Shown here: positions 5,980 to 13,005 of the stretch, one piece after another | Position numbering within the stretch: position 1 is the stretch's first letter | Layout: every line of letters starts with the position of its first letter | Origin: Pseudomonadota bacterium | GTDB lineage: Bacteria > SAR324 > XYD2-FULL-50-16 > JAHJRI01 | Reading direction: 5' to 3' | NCBI GenBank assembly: GCA_022360105.1 | Contig: JAKSDL010000796.1 | Span: 1 to 26,306, forward strand | Length of the DNA stretch: 26,306 nucleotides | Program-made: the position numbers and the translations under genes | Notes under the pieces: model-generated | What the model saw: only the letters and a program-made list of their open reading frames with translations | Databases searched by the model: none | Told to the model about the DNA's origin: nothing

Positions 5980-7347
5980 TCAGGCCAGACAGGCCTTGAA
6001 TCCCACATTTAGTAACTCCCGGTTGAGATTTCGCCCGATAAAGATTAAATTATTACAACGCTCTTCCTTTCCCCATGTCCGATCAAACTTTCCCTCAAAG
6101 AGCATGTGAACCCCTTGAAAGATGAAACGTTCATTATAATTTTGGATACTCAAAACACCCTTCATGCGGAAGATATCCTGCCCTTGAGTTTTTAACAAAA
6201 TCTGCAGCCAGGCTTCCAGCAACTCCAGTTTCAGATCCCCCGGAATAGTAATGCCCACAGAAGTTACCGCGTCGTTGTGTTCGTGCTGATGTTTAAATTC
6301 ACGGACAGTGATCGGCCTAATGGGCTCAATCCCACTGTAGATTTGGGCCTCGAACTCATCCGGATGGTGTTCGCTGATCACCGCATAGCAGCCGGGTTTT
6401 TCAATTCTCAAATTAAATGCAGAATCGGTTTCTCCCATTTTGAGACGTCGCAGGGGAAGTCCTGGTTCGAATACCTCTCCCGGAAACACCAGCTCCATAG
6501 CATCGGCGAAGAGCACATCGGCGGCTTTGATTATGGCCAAGGGGACTTCGTCGGGCTCGGAATCGACAGGAATCAGAGCTGCATTGAGAAATGCGTCCGG
6601 CCCGGGTTTGAAGTTCCATTCGTAGGTGCCGGCCTGAAAATGATACAGCCCGATCCATTCGAAGGGGTACTCCGGCTGCAGAAAACCAGGGTCGACCGAC
6701 AACGCTCGATCCAAATCAAATCCGCCCTGGTTGAGGACCTGGTCCATATCGACAGCGGCATCGACGGTCCGGTGAATGACCGCGGCGGCATTCACCCTGT
6801 GGATAGTGTTCTCTAATCGATCCAGGGTTGAATCATCAACCAGATCGGTCTTGTTCAGTAGAATCACATCCGCGAAGGCGATCTGCTCTTTGGCTTTGTC
6901 GCTGCCGTGGATGTGTTTCTCGATGTGCTTCGCGTCGACTAGAGTTACCACCGCATCGATGCTGAGAGCCTCACGGAGGGTTTCTTCGAGAAAAAATGTC
7001 TGAACCACCGGTCCCGGGTCGGCAAGTCCGGTGGTTTCGATCATGATATAGTCGAACTTGTCACGTCGGTCCATCAAACTGTTCAAGATGCGGATCAGAT
7101 CTCCTCGAACCGTACAGCAGATACAACCGTTATTCATCTCGAAGATCTCTTCTTCGGCGCCAATCACCAGATCATTGTCCACTCCAACCTCGCCGAATTC
7201 ATTCTCAATCACGGCGATACGCTTGCCGTGGTTTTCATGCAAAATCCGGTTAAGCAGGGTGGTTTTCCCGGAACCGAGAAATCCGGTCAGGATGGTCACC
7301 GGAATCCGTTTGGTCGGAATTTCTGAACTATCTCTATCGTTTGTCAT
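5980..7347 (-). CDS. COG0523 GTPase (CobW/ZigA-type metallochaperone)
   Basis: A 455-residue G3E-family GTPase. Visible motifs: Walker [10 protein letters not shown] (22-30), the metal-binding CxCC motif NGCICC (C75, C77, C78), ETTGLADP (104-111) and NKTD (165-168). The long C-terminal half has [22 protein letters not shown], a His-rich turn (FKHQHEHND), [10 protein letters not shown] and a final [13 protein letters not shown], as in the larger zinc-linked CobW subgroup. These proteins couple GTP hydrolysis to metal transfer to client enzymes. The zinc assignment rests on the neighbours (cysteine-free L33, Fur-family regulators, znu genes), not on the CxCC motif alone. AGAGG lies 8 bases before the ATG. 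A TGCAA-type palindrome lies 100 bases upstream. Confidence 0.93.
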   Translation of the reverse strand: MTNDRDSSEIPTKRIPVTILTGFLGSGKTTLLNRILHENHGKRIAVIENEFGEVGVDNDLVIGAEEEIFEMNNGCICCTVRGDLIRILNSLMDRRDKFDYIMIETTGLADPGPVVQTFFLEETLREALSIDAVVTLVDAKHIEKHIHGSDKAKEQIAFADVILLNKTDLVDDSTLDRLENTIHRVNAAAVIHRTVDAAVDMDQVLNQGGFDLDRALSVDPGFLQPEYPFEWIGLYHFQAGTYEWNFKPGPDAFLNAALIPVDSEPDEVPLAIIKAADVLFADAMELVFPGEVFEPGLPLRRLKMGETDSAFNLRIEKPGCYAVISEHHPDEFEAQIYSGIEPIRPITVREFKHQHEHNDAVTSVGITIPGDLKLELLEAWLQILLKTQGQDIFRMKGVLSIQNYNERFIFQGVHMLFEGKFDRTWGKEERCNNLIFIGRNLNRELLNVGFKACLA

Positions 7348-7368
7348 GCAGAAACCTCTTAACTTTTT

Positions 7369-7455
7369 AACTCAAGTTTCGCACCTTTTGCTTTTCCTGA
7401 ATCCATATGCTCAAAGGAGCGAAGCGAGTCCTATTGAATCGCTAATGCAAATGCA
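7369..7455. repeat. Dispersed repeat, copy B (leader of the COG0523 gene)
   Basis: It shares AACTCAAGTTTCGCACCTTT and the TATTGAAT...TAATGCAAA end with copy A (981-1068), but the central GGAGCGAAGCGAGT block is in the opposite orientation. It ends at the first palindromic operator. Confidence 0.5.
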
Positions 7456-7464
7456 TTTGCAATA
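7443..7464. promoter_or_regulatory. Putative Zur-type operator 1 (cobW/fur intergenic)
   Basis: The core TGCAAATGCATTTGCA (7446-7461) is a perfect 16-bp palindrome, with TA/TA flanks outside a one-base mismatch. It has the form TGCAA-N6-TTGCA and matches three other sites in the locus. It is placed between the divergent COG0523 GTPase and Fur-family genes. Confidence 0.65.
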
Positions 7465-7506
7465 ACGTTTATATATATTATCTGCCAAGCCCATCACTCG
7501 TCAAGC

Positions 7507-7530
7507 TTATTGCGAAAGCACTTGCAATAA
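7507..7530. promoter_or_regulatory. Putative Zur-type operator 2 (overlaps fur promoter)
   Basis: The arms TTATTGC and GCAATAA are perfect over 7 bases. The core is TGCGA-AAGCAC-TTGCA. Its right arm contains the -35 hexamer of the Fur-family gene at 7558, so bound repressor would block polymerase. This suggests autoregulation. Confidence 0.65.
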
Positions 7531-7550
7531 AAAAAGACGAAAGCTATACT
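7522..7550 (+). promoter_or_regulatory. Sigma-70 promoter of the first Fur-family gene
   Basis: TTGCAA (7522-7527), a 17-base spacer, then TATACT (7545-7550). The predicted transcript start is at about 7557, one base before the ATG, so the mRNA may be leaderless; no ribosome binding site is visible. The same layout recurs at znuA. Confidence 0.65.
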
Positions 7551-7557
7551 CTTGAAA

Positions 7558-7953
7558 ATGGAGAATCAGACTTTGAGACGCAACACCACACAAAGAAAGG
7601 CTATAGAGCAGGTTTTCAGGGAGCATGAAAGGCCATTGAGCGTGGATGAAGTTATAAAGTACGGTCGCAAGTTCGTGGAGTCGCTCAACCAGGCAACGGT
7701 CTACCGGAATCTCAAGCTTCTGATCGATGACGGGTGGTTGAAACGGATCTCCCATCCGTCTTTCGGGGCTTTGTATGAACGGACCGGCAGGGGGCATCAC
7801 CATCATTTTCATTGCCGTAGTTGCAACCGTGCCTTTGAACTTCCCGGCTGTGCCTTGAAAGAAGAGGGTACGGCTCCCGATGGGTTTGTCGTGGAAGACC
7901 ACGAAATATTTTTATTCGGTATCTGTCCGTCTTGCGTAGGGGTAAATAAGTGA
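7558..7953 (+). CDS. Fur-family transcriptional regulator (Zur candidate)
   Basis: 131 residues. The N-terminal winged helix includes [12 protein letters not shown] and the recognition segment [20 protein letters not shown]. The C-terminal dimerisation domain has [10 protein letters not shown] (80-89), giving the usual His/Cys metal site, with C86-x2-C89 and C123-x2-C126 as the structural zinc pair of CxxC motifs. It is divergent from the COG0523-rpmG operon with two palindromic operators between them, one overlapping its own promoter, which fits a zinc-responsive repressor (Zur). I start it at ATG 7558; a TTG six bases earlier is possible but would precede the predicted transcript start. PerR or Fur function cannot be excluded from sequence alone. 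Confidence 0.85.
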   Translation: MENQTLRRNTTQRKAIEQVFREHERPLSVDEVIKYGRKFVESLNQATVYRNLKLLIDDGWLKRISHPSFGALYERTGRGHHHHFHCRSCNRAFELPGCALKEEGTAPDGFVVEDHEIFLFGICPSCVGVNK

Positions 7954-8080
7954 GGCAGGTACTGCCCCCCCCGATACGTTTCATACTAGCTTCCTCGGTC
8001 GCTATAACTGCATCAAGTCATAGATATTTTTTTTGTTAAGAACTTTTTTCTGAAGATACGGGCGTTTCTGAATTTATTGG

Positions 8081-8100
8081 TAGTGCATTTAAATGCACTA
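8081..8100. promoter_or_regulatory. Perfect 20-bp palindrome between convergent Fur-family genes
   Basis: TAGTGCATTTAAATGCACTA is fully self-complementary. It contains the half-sites TGCATTT and AAATGCA, the same as in operator 1 but arranged back to back. No T-run follows on either strand, so a terminator is unlikely. It may be an extra regulator site with no obvious promoter beside it. Nothing else is seen in 7954-8170. Confidence 0.45.
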
Positions 8101-8170
8101 AAAAATGGGCTAAAGAGGACCGGGATTTGGATCGAGCTTTTTAAATCGTCTCAGTCTAAGAAGGGATCAA

Positions 8171-8608
8171 CTATACCTGTTTCGTCGCGCAGTTTTTACA
8201 AACGCCATCAATACGAACCTCGATTTTATCTATTTGCCCCGGAAAGGTCTTTCTTAGTGTATCCATGTTAATATTGACGCTTTCCGGACTCAGGCAAAGC
8301 ATTTGTTCGCATTCCTTACAATAAAAATGCGGATGTGGTTGATGATTGGGATTGGGAGCCAATCCGTAATAGAACGCCCTGCCCCCGGTACTGATGCGCT
8401 CGACCAAACCATGATCCACCAGCAGATCTAAAATACGGTATACTGTTACCCGATTGATTTTAGTGCTGCGGGCAAGGGTAGTATAAATATCACTTGCGGA
8501 AACAGGAAAACTGTTGCCGCCCACCACTTCCAATACATCAATTCTATTGTCTGTTGCATTCAGTTTGGCACCCGATAAAAGCTCGTGATAATTACACTTA
8601 GAACACAT
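8171..8608 (-). CDS. Second Fur-family regulator, last gene of the znu cluster
   Basis: 145 residues. The winged helix includes ATDNRIDVLEVVGG and NRVTVYRILDLLVDHGLVER; the C-terminal domain has PHPHFYCKECEQMLC (H92, H94, C97, C100) and a second pair at C137-x2-C140. An extra CxxC pair stands at the very N-terminus (MCSKCNYHELL), which most Fur proteins lack. The start is ATG 8608, with AAGGG 6 bases upstream; a GTG directly before it is less likely. It follows znuB by 9 bases on the same strand, so it is probably co-transcribed with the zinc importer. Zur is the simplest reading, but with the divergent paralogue at 7558 one of the two may sense another metal or act on another target set. Confidence 0.87.
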   Translation of the reverse strand: MCSKCNYHELLSGAKLNATDNRIDVLEVVGGNSFPVSASDIYTTLARSTKINRVTVYRILDLLVDHGLVERISTGGRAFYYGLAPNPNHQPHPHFYCKECEQMLCLSPESVNINMDTLRKTFPGQIDKIEVRIDGVCKNCATKQV

Positions 8609-8617
8609 CACACACCC

Positions 8618-9454
8618 TTAATGTAGGTTTTTTGCACGACCATTTTTCACCATAGCTTTTACAACGTCCGGAACAAGGGAAAATAAAAAAGCTACTCCAG
8701 ACACCATAATGATGGAAGCGCCCGATGTCAGATTATAATAATATGATATCCACATTCCCGTAACGGTAAAAATTGCCCCAAGCAAACTGGACGCCACCAT
8801 CATCTGCATTAAAGAGGTTACGTATTTTTCCACCATAAACGGAGGAATGGTTAACAAAGCAATAATGAGGATCAGTCCCACGACTTTGATAACCAGCACT
8901 ATGGTAACCGCCAGCATGGCAATGAGCCCGAAATAAAGCGTTTTCACCCGAACGCCCCTGATCCGCGCAAATTCCTCATCATAGGACATTGCTAACAGAT
9001 CCTTGTAATAGTAAGTAACTAGTAAAAGCATCAGGACAGCAATCACGGTCATTATATACAGATCTGAATCCGGTACAGTGAGTATGCTCCCAAACAGGTA
9101 GCTCATCAAGTCCACATTATAGCCCGGTGTCAAATCAAGCAGAATAATACCAAAGGCCATTCCCACAGCCCAGATCACGCCTATGATGGTATCTGCACGG
9201 TGCTTTACTTTATGACTGACAGCCGCCATCAGCATTGAGGCACCTAAAGAAAATCCAATGGTACCTGCCAAAAACGGCCATTTAAAATAAAAAGACAGCC
9301 CGATTCCACCATAAGCGGCGTGAGCAATTCCACCGGATAAAAAAACAATGCGGTTAACCACAACCAGGGTGCCCATGATGCCGCAGATCAGGCTGGTTAG
9401 TAAACCTGCTGCCAATGCGTTCTGCATAAATTCAAAGCTAAGCGCATCGATCAT
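8618..9454 (-). CDS. znuB: ABC-3 family metal permease, zinc importer membrane subunit
   Basis: 278 residues with about eight hydrophobic segments and the signature FLSGGIAHAAYGGIGLSF of the ZnuB/TroCD group. It also has GVRVKTLYFGLIAMLAVTIV and LLTIPPFMVEKYVTS, which match conserved parts of the family. It forms the inner-membrane channel of the zinc importer with ZnuC and ZnuA. I start it at ATG 9454: GGAGG lies just upstream and the ATG overlaps the znuC stop as ATGA, which indicates translational coupling. A longer reading frame upstream runs within znuC and is not real. Manganese as substrate is possible in this family, but the setting favours zinc. Confidence 0.92.
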   Translation of the reverse strand: MIDALSFEFMQNALAAGLLTSLICGIMGTLVVVNRIVFLSGGIAHAAYGGIGLSFYFKWPFLAGTIGFSLGASMLMAAVSHKVKHRADTIIGVIWAVGMAFGIILLDLTPGYNVDLMSYLFGSILTVPDSDLYIMTVIAVLMLLLVTYYYKDLLAMSYDEEFARIRGVRVKTLYFGLIAMLAVTIVLVIKVVGLILIIALLTIPPFMVEKYVTSLMQMMVASSLLGAIFTVTGMWISYYYNLTSGASIIMVSGVAFLFSLVPDVVKAMVKNGRAKNLH

Positions 9455-10227
9455 GATTCCTCCTCGGGGATATTCAGCGCGGGTTGTGGCAGACCGTGGG
9501 AGACTAATTCCACAGGACAAACCTCTTCAACAGTACAGCGATACATGGTCTCCAACATATCACCGGTGATTTCGGCCTGGTCATGATAATGCAGCCTTTT
9601 GTTTACGCAGGCGACCGATTTTGCGTAGCGGGATACCACTAGCAGATCATGGCTAACCACTAAAACAGTCATGTCCTGGTTGAGTTCCCTGAGAAGCCGG
9701 TAAAAATCAGCCTGACCTTTTGTATCGATGCTGGCTGTGGGTTCATCCAGCAAAAGAATCTCAGGTTGAGAGACCAACGCTCGGGCGATGAACACGCGTT
9801 GACGTTGGCCTCCGGAAAGCATACCTATTTTTTTGTCGGCATGGGCTTTCATTTCCATACGTTCCAGGGCTGCCAAGGCATCACGGCGGTTGTCTGCCTT
9901 TTGCCTCGACAACCGGTTTTTAGGATCGAGCTTTCCCATCAGCACCACGTCAATTGCCGTGATCGGAAAATTGTGGTTTGAGTGAACATTTTGAGGCACG
10001 TATCCGATGCAATGGGAAGCCTCTTGGGGCGGCTTCCCAAAAACACGCACCGACCCCTTCACCGGTTCCAAAAGGCCCAGCATCAGCTTCAGCAGGGTGG
10101 TTTTACCCCCACCATTGGGGCCGGCAATGGCAATGAAATCATTCTGCCGAACAGTTAGGTTCACATCATTTAGAACCGATTCTCCATTGTAGGAAAACTC
10201 AAGGTTTTTAATCTCCAGAATCGCCAT
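9451..10227 (-). CDS. znuC: Zinc ABC transporter ATPase
   Basis: 258 residues. Walker A GPNGGGKTTLLK, Q-loop IGYVPQNVH, signature LSGGQRQRVFIARAL, Walker B ILLLDEPTASID and switch VVSHDL are all present. The C-terminal extension (EEVCPVELVSHG) is common in ZnuC-type ATPases. It powers zinc uptake through ZnuB. The ATG has AAAGGA about 9 bases upstream. It starts 55 bases after the end of the broken Cys-rich gene and overlaps znuB by 4 bases. I see no separate promoter, so it probably depends on the znuA promoter. Confidence 0.93.
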   Translation of the reverse strand: MAILEIKNLEFSYNGESVLNDVNLTVRQNDFIAIAGPNGGGKTTLLKLMLGLLEPVKGSVRVFGKPPQEASHCIGYVPQNVHSNHNFPITAIDVVLMGKLDPKNRLSRQKADNRRDALAALERMEMKAHADKKIGMLSGGQRQRVFIARALVSQPEILLLDEPTASIDTKGQADFYRLLRELNQDMTVLVVSHDLLVVSRYAKSVACVNKRLHYHDQAEITGDMLETMYRCTVEEVCPVELVSHGLPQPALNIPEEES

Positions 10228-10281
10228 AAAGTTTTGTCCTTTTACCTCAGCTCTTCATCGTATGACATTCGAATGGTCTTT

Positions 10282-10469
10282 TCACCTTATTGATAATAAA
10301 TCCGGTTGACATAGGTGCATATCTTTGTCTGCAAAAAGCCCGCAGCTTTTGCATCTAAACTTGGGATAATTCACCAAAGGCTTAATTTTTAAACATCCGG
10401 ATCACATGGCAGAAGATCCTCGCACCCAGTTTATCCGATCCGCAACAACTTGATTTTTGTGCTTGAAAT
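10282..10469 (-). pseudogene. Remains of a small Cys/His-rich (zinc-ribbon-like) protein between znuA and znuC
   Basis: The gap holds pieces of one small gene in shifted frames. AAAGGAG (10483-10477) is followed after 7 bases by ATT at 10469, where ATG would be expected: ISSTK. Skipping one A in the A5 tract at 10458-10454 gives SSCCGSDKLGARIFCHVIRM then FK. Skipping one A in the A5 tract at 10390-10386 gives IKPLVNYPKFRCKSCG, then LFADKDMHLCQPDLLSIR and a stop. The repaired product would be 61 residues with CC, CxxC and HxC groups able to bind zinc. Both breaks being one extra base in an A5 tract suggests either real decay or homopolymer errors in the assembly. As it stands only a 30-codon piece from GTG 10374 could be made. 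Family unknown; its place inside the znu operon suggests a zinc-related role. Confidence 0.5.
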
Positions 10470-10526
10470 GAGCTTACTCCTTTCACTACCGGGTGTTTAT
10501 GTTTGAGTGCGAATTAGTTTATAAAG

Positions 10527-11585
10527 CTATTTTAATGCACGCTGAAACTTGTTTGCGACTTCGCGCAAATTGGTCATCCAGTCTTCAGCCAATGGATCAA
10601 CAAAAACAACCTGACCACCGATCTCGCGCGCAACGACCTTAGCACTTCGAGTTGAAAACTGGGGTTGAACGAAAACTACTTTGACCCCTTCTTCCTTGGC
10701 ATGTTTGATCAATTCTTTCAACTGGGCGGGTTTTGGGTCTTTGCCCTCAATCTCGATAGGTACCTGTTTTACTCCGTAGGCATGTGCGAAGTATCCCCAG
10801 GCTGGATGGAATACCATAAAATCAAGGCCTGTTTTACCAGCAAAAACTTTTTTCAGATCGTTATCCAGTCGCTCTAACTGGGCTGTGAAAGTCTTGTAGT
10901 TAGCTTCATAAACAGCTCTGTTTTGCGGGTCGGAATTTTGCAGGGCGGTTAGAATGGTACGGGCCTGAATTTTCACCAGCGGCGGTGACAGCCAGATATG
11001 CGGGTCTAAACCGGTATGTTCATGGTGATCATGCTCATCCTCATGGTGTTTTCCTTTTTCATGATGATGATCTTCCTCATGGTGATCTTTTTCATGATGA
11101 TGATGTTCTTCCTCATGGTGATCTTTTTCATGTGCATGTGCATGTTCGTGTGCATGCTTCTCCTCTCCGTGATGACCGGCTTCCTCATGTTCATGATGCT
11201 CGTGCCCTTCATGCTCGTCATGATGGTGATGAGCCACCATTTCCAGTTTCTCTATACCTTGGTCCGTTTGCACCACCTGCATACCGGGATTGGTAGCAGC
11301 GATTTTTTTTAGCCAGGCTTTTTCAAATGGGACTCCAATGGCGAAATAGATTTTTGTCTTCGATAAATTGGCCATTTGTCTGGGTTTAGGCTCATAGGTG
11401 GCAGGACTGGCACCGGGCTGAACCATGACCTGGACGTCCACCAGGTCTTTACCAATTTGTTGTACAAAGTATTTTTGTGGAAGAATACTTACAAAAACCG
11501 GAACCTTGGACTTTGCCGTTGCAGACGCAGTTAATCCAAAAGTCAAAATTCCCACCATTAAAACGCTTTTGATAAAATTGTGCAT
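10527..11585 (-). CDS. znuA: Periplasmic zinc-binding protein with a very long His-rich loop
   Basis: 352 residues. The signal peptide (MHNFIKSVLMVGILTFGLTA) is followed by the cluster 9 binding-protein fold: VFVSILPQKYFVQQIG, VQPGASPATYEPKPRQM, GLDPHIWLSPP (H196), FHPAWGYFAHAYG (H260) and VVFVDPLAEDW (D330). Residues 119-190 form a loop in which 33 of 72 residues are histidine, the rest mainly Asp/Glu/Lys, with a repeated EKDHHEE unit. The first zinc ligand of classic ZnuA (His of PHxYEP) is Ala62 here. The start at 11585 has AAGGAG at good spacing. It delivers zinc to ZnuBC and is the first gene of the znu cluster, with an operator-embedded promoter at 11793-11765. Confidence 0.93.
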   Translation of the reverse strand: MHNFIKSVLMVGILTFGLTASATAKSKVPVFVSILPQKYFVQQIGKDLVDVQVMVQPGASPATYEPKPRQMANLSKTKIYFAIGVPFEKAWLKKIAATNPGMQVVQTDQGIEKLEMVAHHHHDEHEGHEHHEHEEAGHHGEEKHAHEHAHAHEKDHHEEEHHHHEKDHHEEDHHHEKGKHHEDEHDHHEHTGLDPHIWLSPPLVKIQARTILTALQNSDPQNRAVYEANYKTFTAQLERLDNDLKKVFAGKTGLDFMVFHPAWGYFAHAYGVKQVPIEIEGKDPKPAQLKELIKHAKEEGVKVVFVQPQFSTRSAKVVAREIGGQVVFVDPLAEDWMTNLREVANKFQRALK

Positions 11586-11627
11586 TCTTCGTCTCCTTAA
11601 TTGGAATGAGTGAAAATAGTCATCGAA

Positions 11628-11644
11628 ATGCAAATAAATTGCAT
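11628..11644. promoter_or_regulatory. Putative Zur-type operator 3 (znuA leader)
   Basis: ATGCAAATAAATTGCAT: 6-bp perfect arms around a 5-base centre, form TGCAA-N5-TTGCA. It lies 43 bases before the znuA start, inside the leader predicted from the promoter upstream. Confidence 0.55.
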
Positions 11645-11764
11645 CTCTTCTTATTCGTTTCCTCAGAATCAGGATTAAAAACATTAGTCATGCTCCGAGA
11701 AACAAAATCTGCAAACCAGTGGTAGGTCCAACAATCAGTTTGCAATGATTGAAAACTAAATGAT

Positions 11765-11793
11765 AGTATAATTTTCGTTTTTTAAAAATGCAA
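11765..11793 (-). promoter_or_regulatory. Sigma-70 promoter of znuA
   Basis: On the minus strand TTGCAT (11793-11788), a 17-base spacer and TATACT (11770-11765). The -35 lies inside operator 4, the same arrangement as at the Fur-family gene at 7558. Predicted start is about 11758, leaving a leader of about 170 bases. Confidence 0.6.
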
Positions 11794-11805
11794 TTGAGTT
11801 GCATT
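11787..11805. promoter_or_regulatory. Putative Zur-type operator 4 (znuA/permease intergenic)
   Basis: AATGCAATTGAGTTGCATT: 7-bp perfect arms with a 5-base centre. It overlaps the znuA -35 and lies between znuA and the divergent COG0701 permease, so it may control both. Confidence 0.65.
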
Positions 11806-11839
11806 AAAATGATTAATTTTTCTTTTTTGCCACAAGGTT

Positions 11840-11862
11840 TTCAGACAAATGAATTGTCTGAA
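11840..11862. promoter_or_regulatory. Second kind of palindrome upstream of the COG0701 permease
   Basis: TTCAGACAA and TTGTCTGAA are perfect 9-bp arms around ATGAA. It is unlike the TGCAA-type operators and has no T-run for termination. It lies 97 bases before the permease start and may be a site for another regulator. Confidence 0.4.
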
Positions 11863-11958
11863 GTTTAATTTCTAAGTATATTACCTTAGGACTTGTATTC
11901 TTGATTCTTAATTAAAAGATCCTGCACGGAAAAACGCGAAGTTATCTTGAAAAGTATT

Positions 11959-13005
11959 ATGCAAGAAGCCGATCTCACCAAAATTGTCCCTGATAAAACT
12001 GACAAACCCGTTTTCACAATACGCTTGGAGGCAGGAACGCTGTTTCAGTTTATGTTTCTCGTTTTTGCCATGTATTTCTTGTTTTTTTTCAGAAACACGG
12101 AATCATTGCAGACTTTTTCTATCATATTCTTTGCGATCGTATTAGAAGCATTACCTTTTATGCTGATTGGAAGTCTGGCAAGCGGTTTAATCGAAGTTTT
12201 TGTTTCAAGGGACAGAATTTCCAGCTTAATGCCAAAGAAACCCTGGATGGCTGTTTTCATAGGAGCAGGACTCGGTCTGATTTTTCCTGTTTGTGAATGC
12301 GCTGTGGTACCCGTGGTCAGACGTTTTTTGCGAAAAGGTGTTCCCCTAAGCGCAGCCATCGCCTATCTTTTGGGTGGTCCAATTGTCAATCCGATTGTTG
12401 GGGCCTCTACCTATATCGCTTATGCATTTTCTTGGGAGGTAATGCTTACCCGCTTGGTGTTTGGTTATGTAATCGCCGTGTCTGTTGCTGTTTGGATCGG
12501 CCTGCTGTTTTCAGAAAAACAGGTTTTAGTCGACGGGACAACTGATCACGACCATGGTTCTGATTGTTGCCACCATTCACACTCCGAAGATCGATTCTTT
12601 CATAAATTGAACAGCGTGATTCATCATGCTGCACAGGATTTTTACGACGTCATCCGGTTTCTTATAATCGGTGCCTTTGTTGCGGGCTTACTGCAGACAT
12701 TTATATCAAGACAAGTGGTCACTCAACTTGCTGAAACCCCGGAATTGTCCATTCTGATCATGATGGTATTGGCGATGCTGCTGAATTTATGCAGTGAGGC
12801 AGACGCTTTTATCGCTGCATCATTTCAATCAGCAGGAATCGCTTTTTCCGGTCAAATGGCATTTATGCTGCTGGGTCCAATGCTTGATATTAAACTGATC
12901 CTGATGTACCTGGGTCTATTTAAAAAGAAAGTAATAATTGCACTGTCTTTGCTGACATTCTTTACGGTGGCATTTACGCAAATAACCATTCAAATGGCCA
13001 GCTAA
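11959..13005 (+). CDS. COG0701 (ArsP_1-type) permease with His/Cys loop
   Basis: 348 residues with about eight membrane segments in two halves. Family motifs are FPVCECAVVPVVRRFL (C112, C114), LLGGPIVNPIV and LNLCSEADAFIAASF. The loop between the halves reads DHDHGSDCCHHSHSED (196-211), a likely metal-binding stretch. Members move or export metal or metalloid species; pairs with a TIGR03943 protein, such as YcgR/YcgQ of Bacillus, are found near COG0523 genes. The ATG at 11959 is preferred over a TTG four codons earlier; neither has a strong ribosome binding site. It overlaps the next gene by one base (TAATG). Divergent from znuA with TGCAA-type and other palindromes between them, so control by zinc status is likely. 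Substrate and direction of transport are not shown by the sequence. Confidence 0.87.
   Translation: MQEADLTKIVPDKTDKPVFTIRLEAGTLFQFMFLVFAMYFLFFFRNTESLQTFSIIFFAIVLEALPFMLIGSLASGLIEVFVSRDRISSLMPKKPWMAVFIGAGLGLIFPVCECAVVPVVRRFLRKGVPLSAAIAYLLGGPIVNPIVGASTYIAYAFSWEVMLTRLVFGYVIAVSVAVWIGLLFSEKQVLVDGTTDHDHGSDCCHHSHSEDRFFHKLNSVIHHAAQDFYDVIRFLIIGAFVAGLLQTFISRQVVTQLAETPELSILIMMVLAMLLNLCSEADAFIAASFQSAGIAFSGQMAFMLLGPMLDIKLILMYLGLFKKKVIIALSLLTFFTVAFTQITIQMAS

Noticed and set aside
6277..6816. 179-codon open frame on the plus strand
   Set aside because: It lies entirely inside the COG0523 GTPase gene, antisense, with no ribosome site or domain.
8077..8271. 64-codon plus-strand open frame starting at the 20-bp palindrome
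   Set aside because: It runs into the 3' end of the second Fur-family gene antisense, and has no ribosome site.
10330..10353. TGCAAAA...TTTTGCA hairpin considered as a fifth Zur-type site or a znuA terminator
   Set aside because: Half-site spacing (14 bases) does not fit the other operators, it has no T-run after it, and it falls within the coding remains of the Cys-rich mini-protein.
10985..11312. Open frames of about 100 codons opposite the His-rich loop of znuA
   Set aside because: Their Met/Ile/Phe- or His/Asp-rich content is the by-product of the repeated His codons on the other strand; no ribosome sites.
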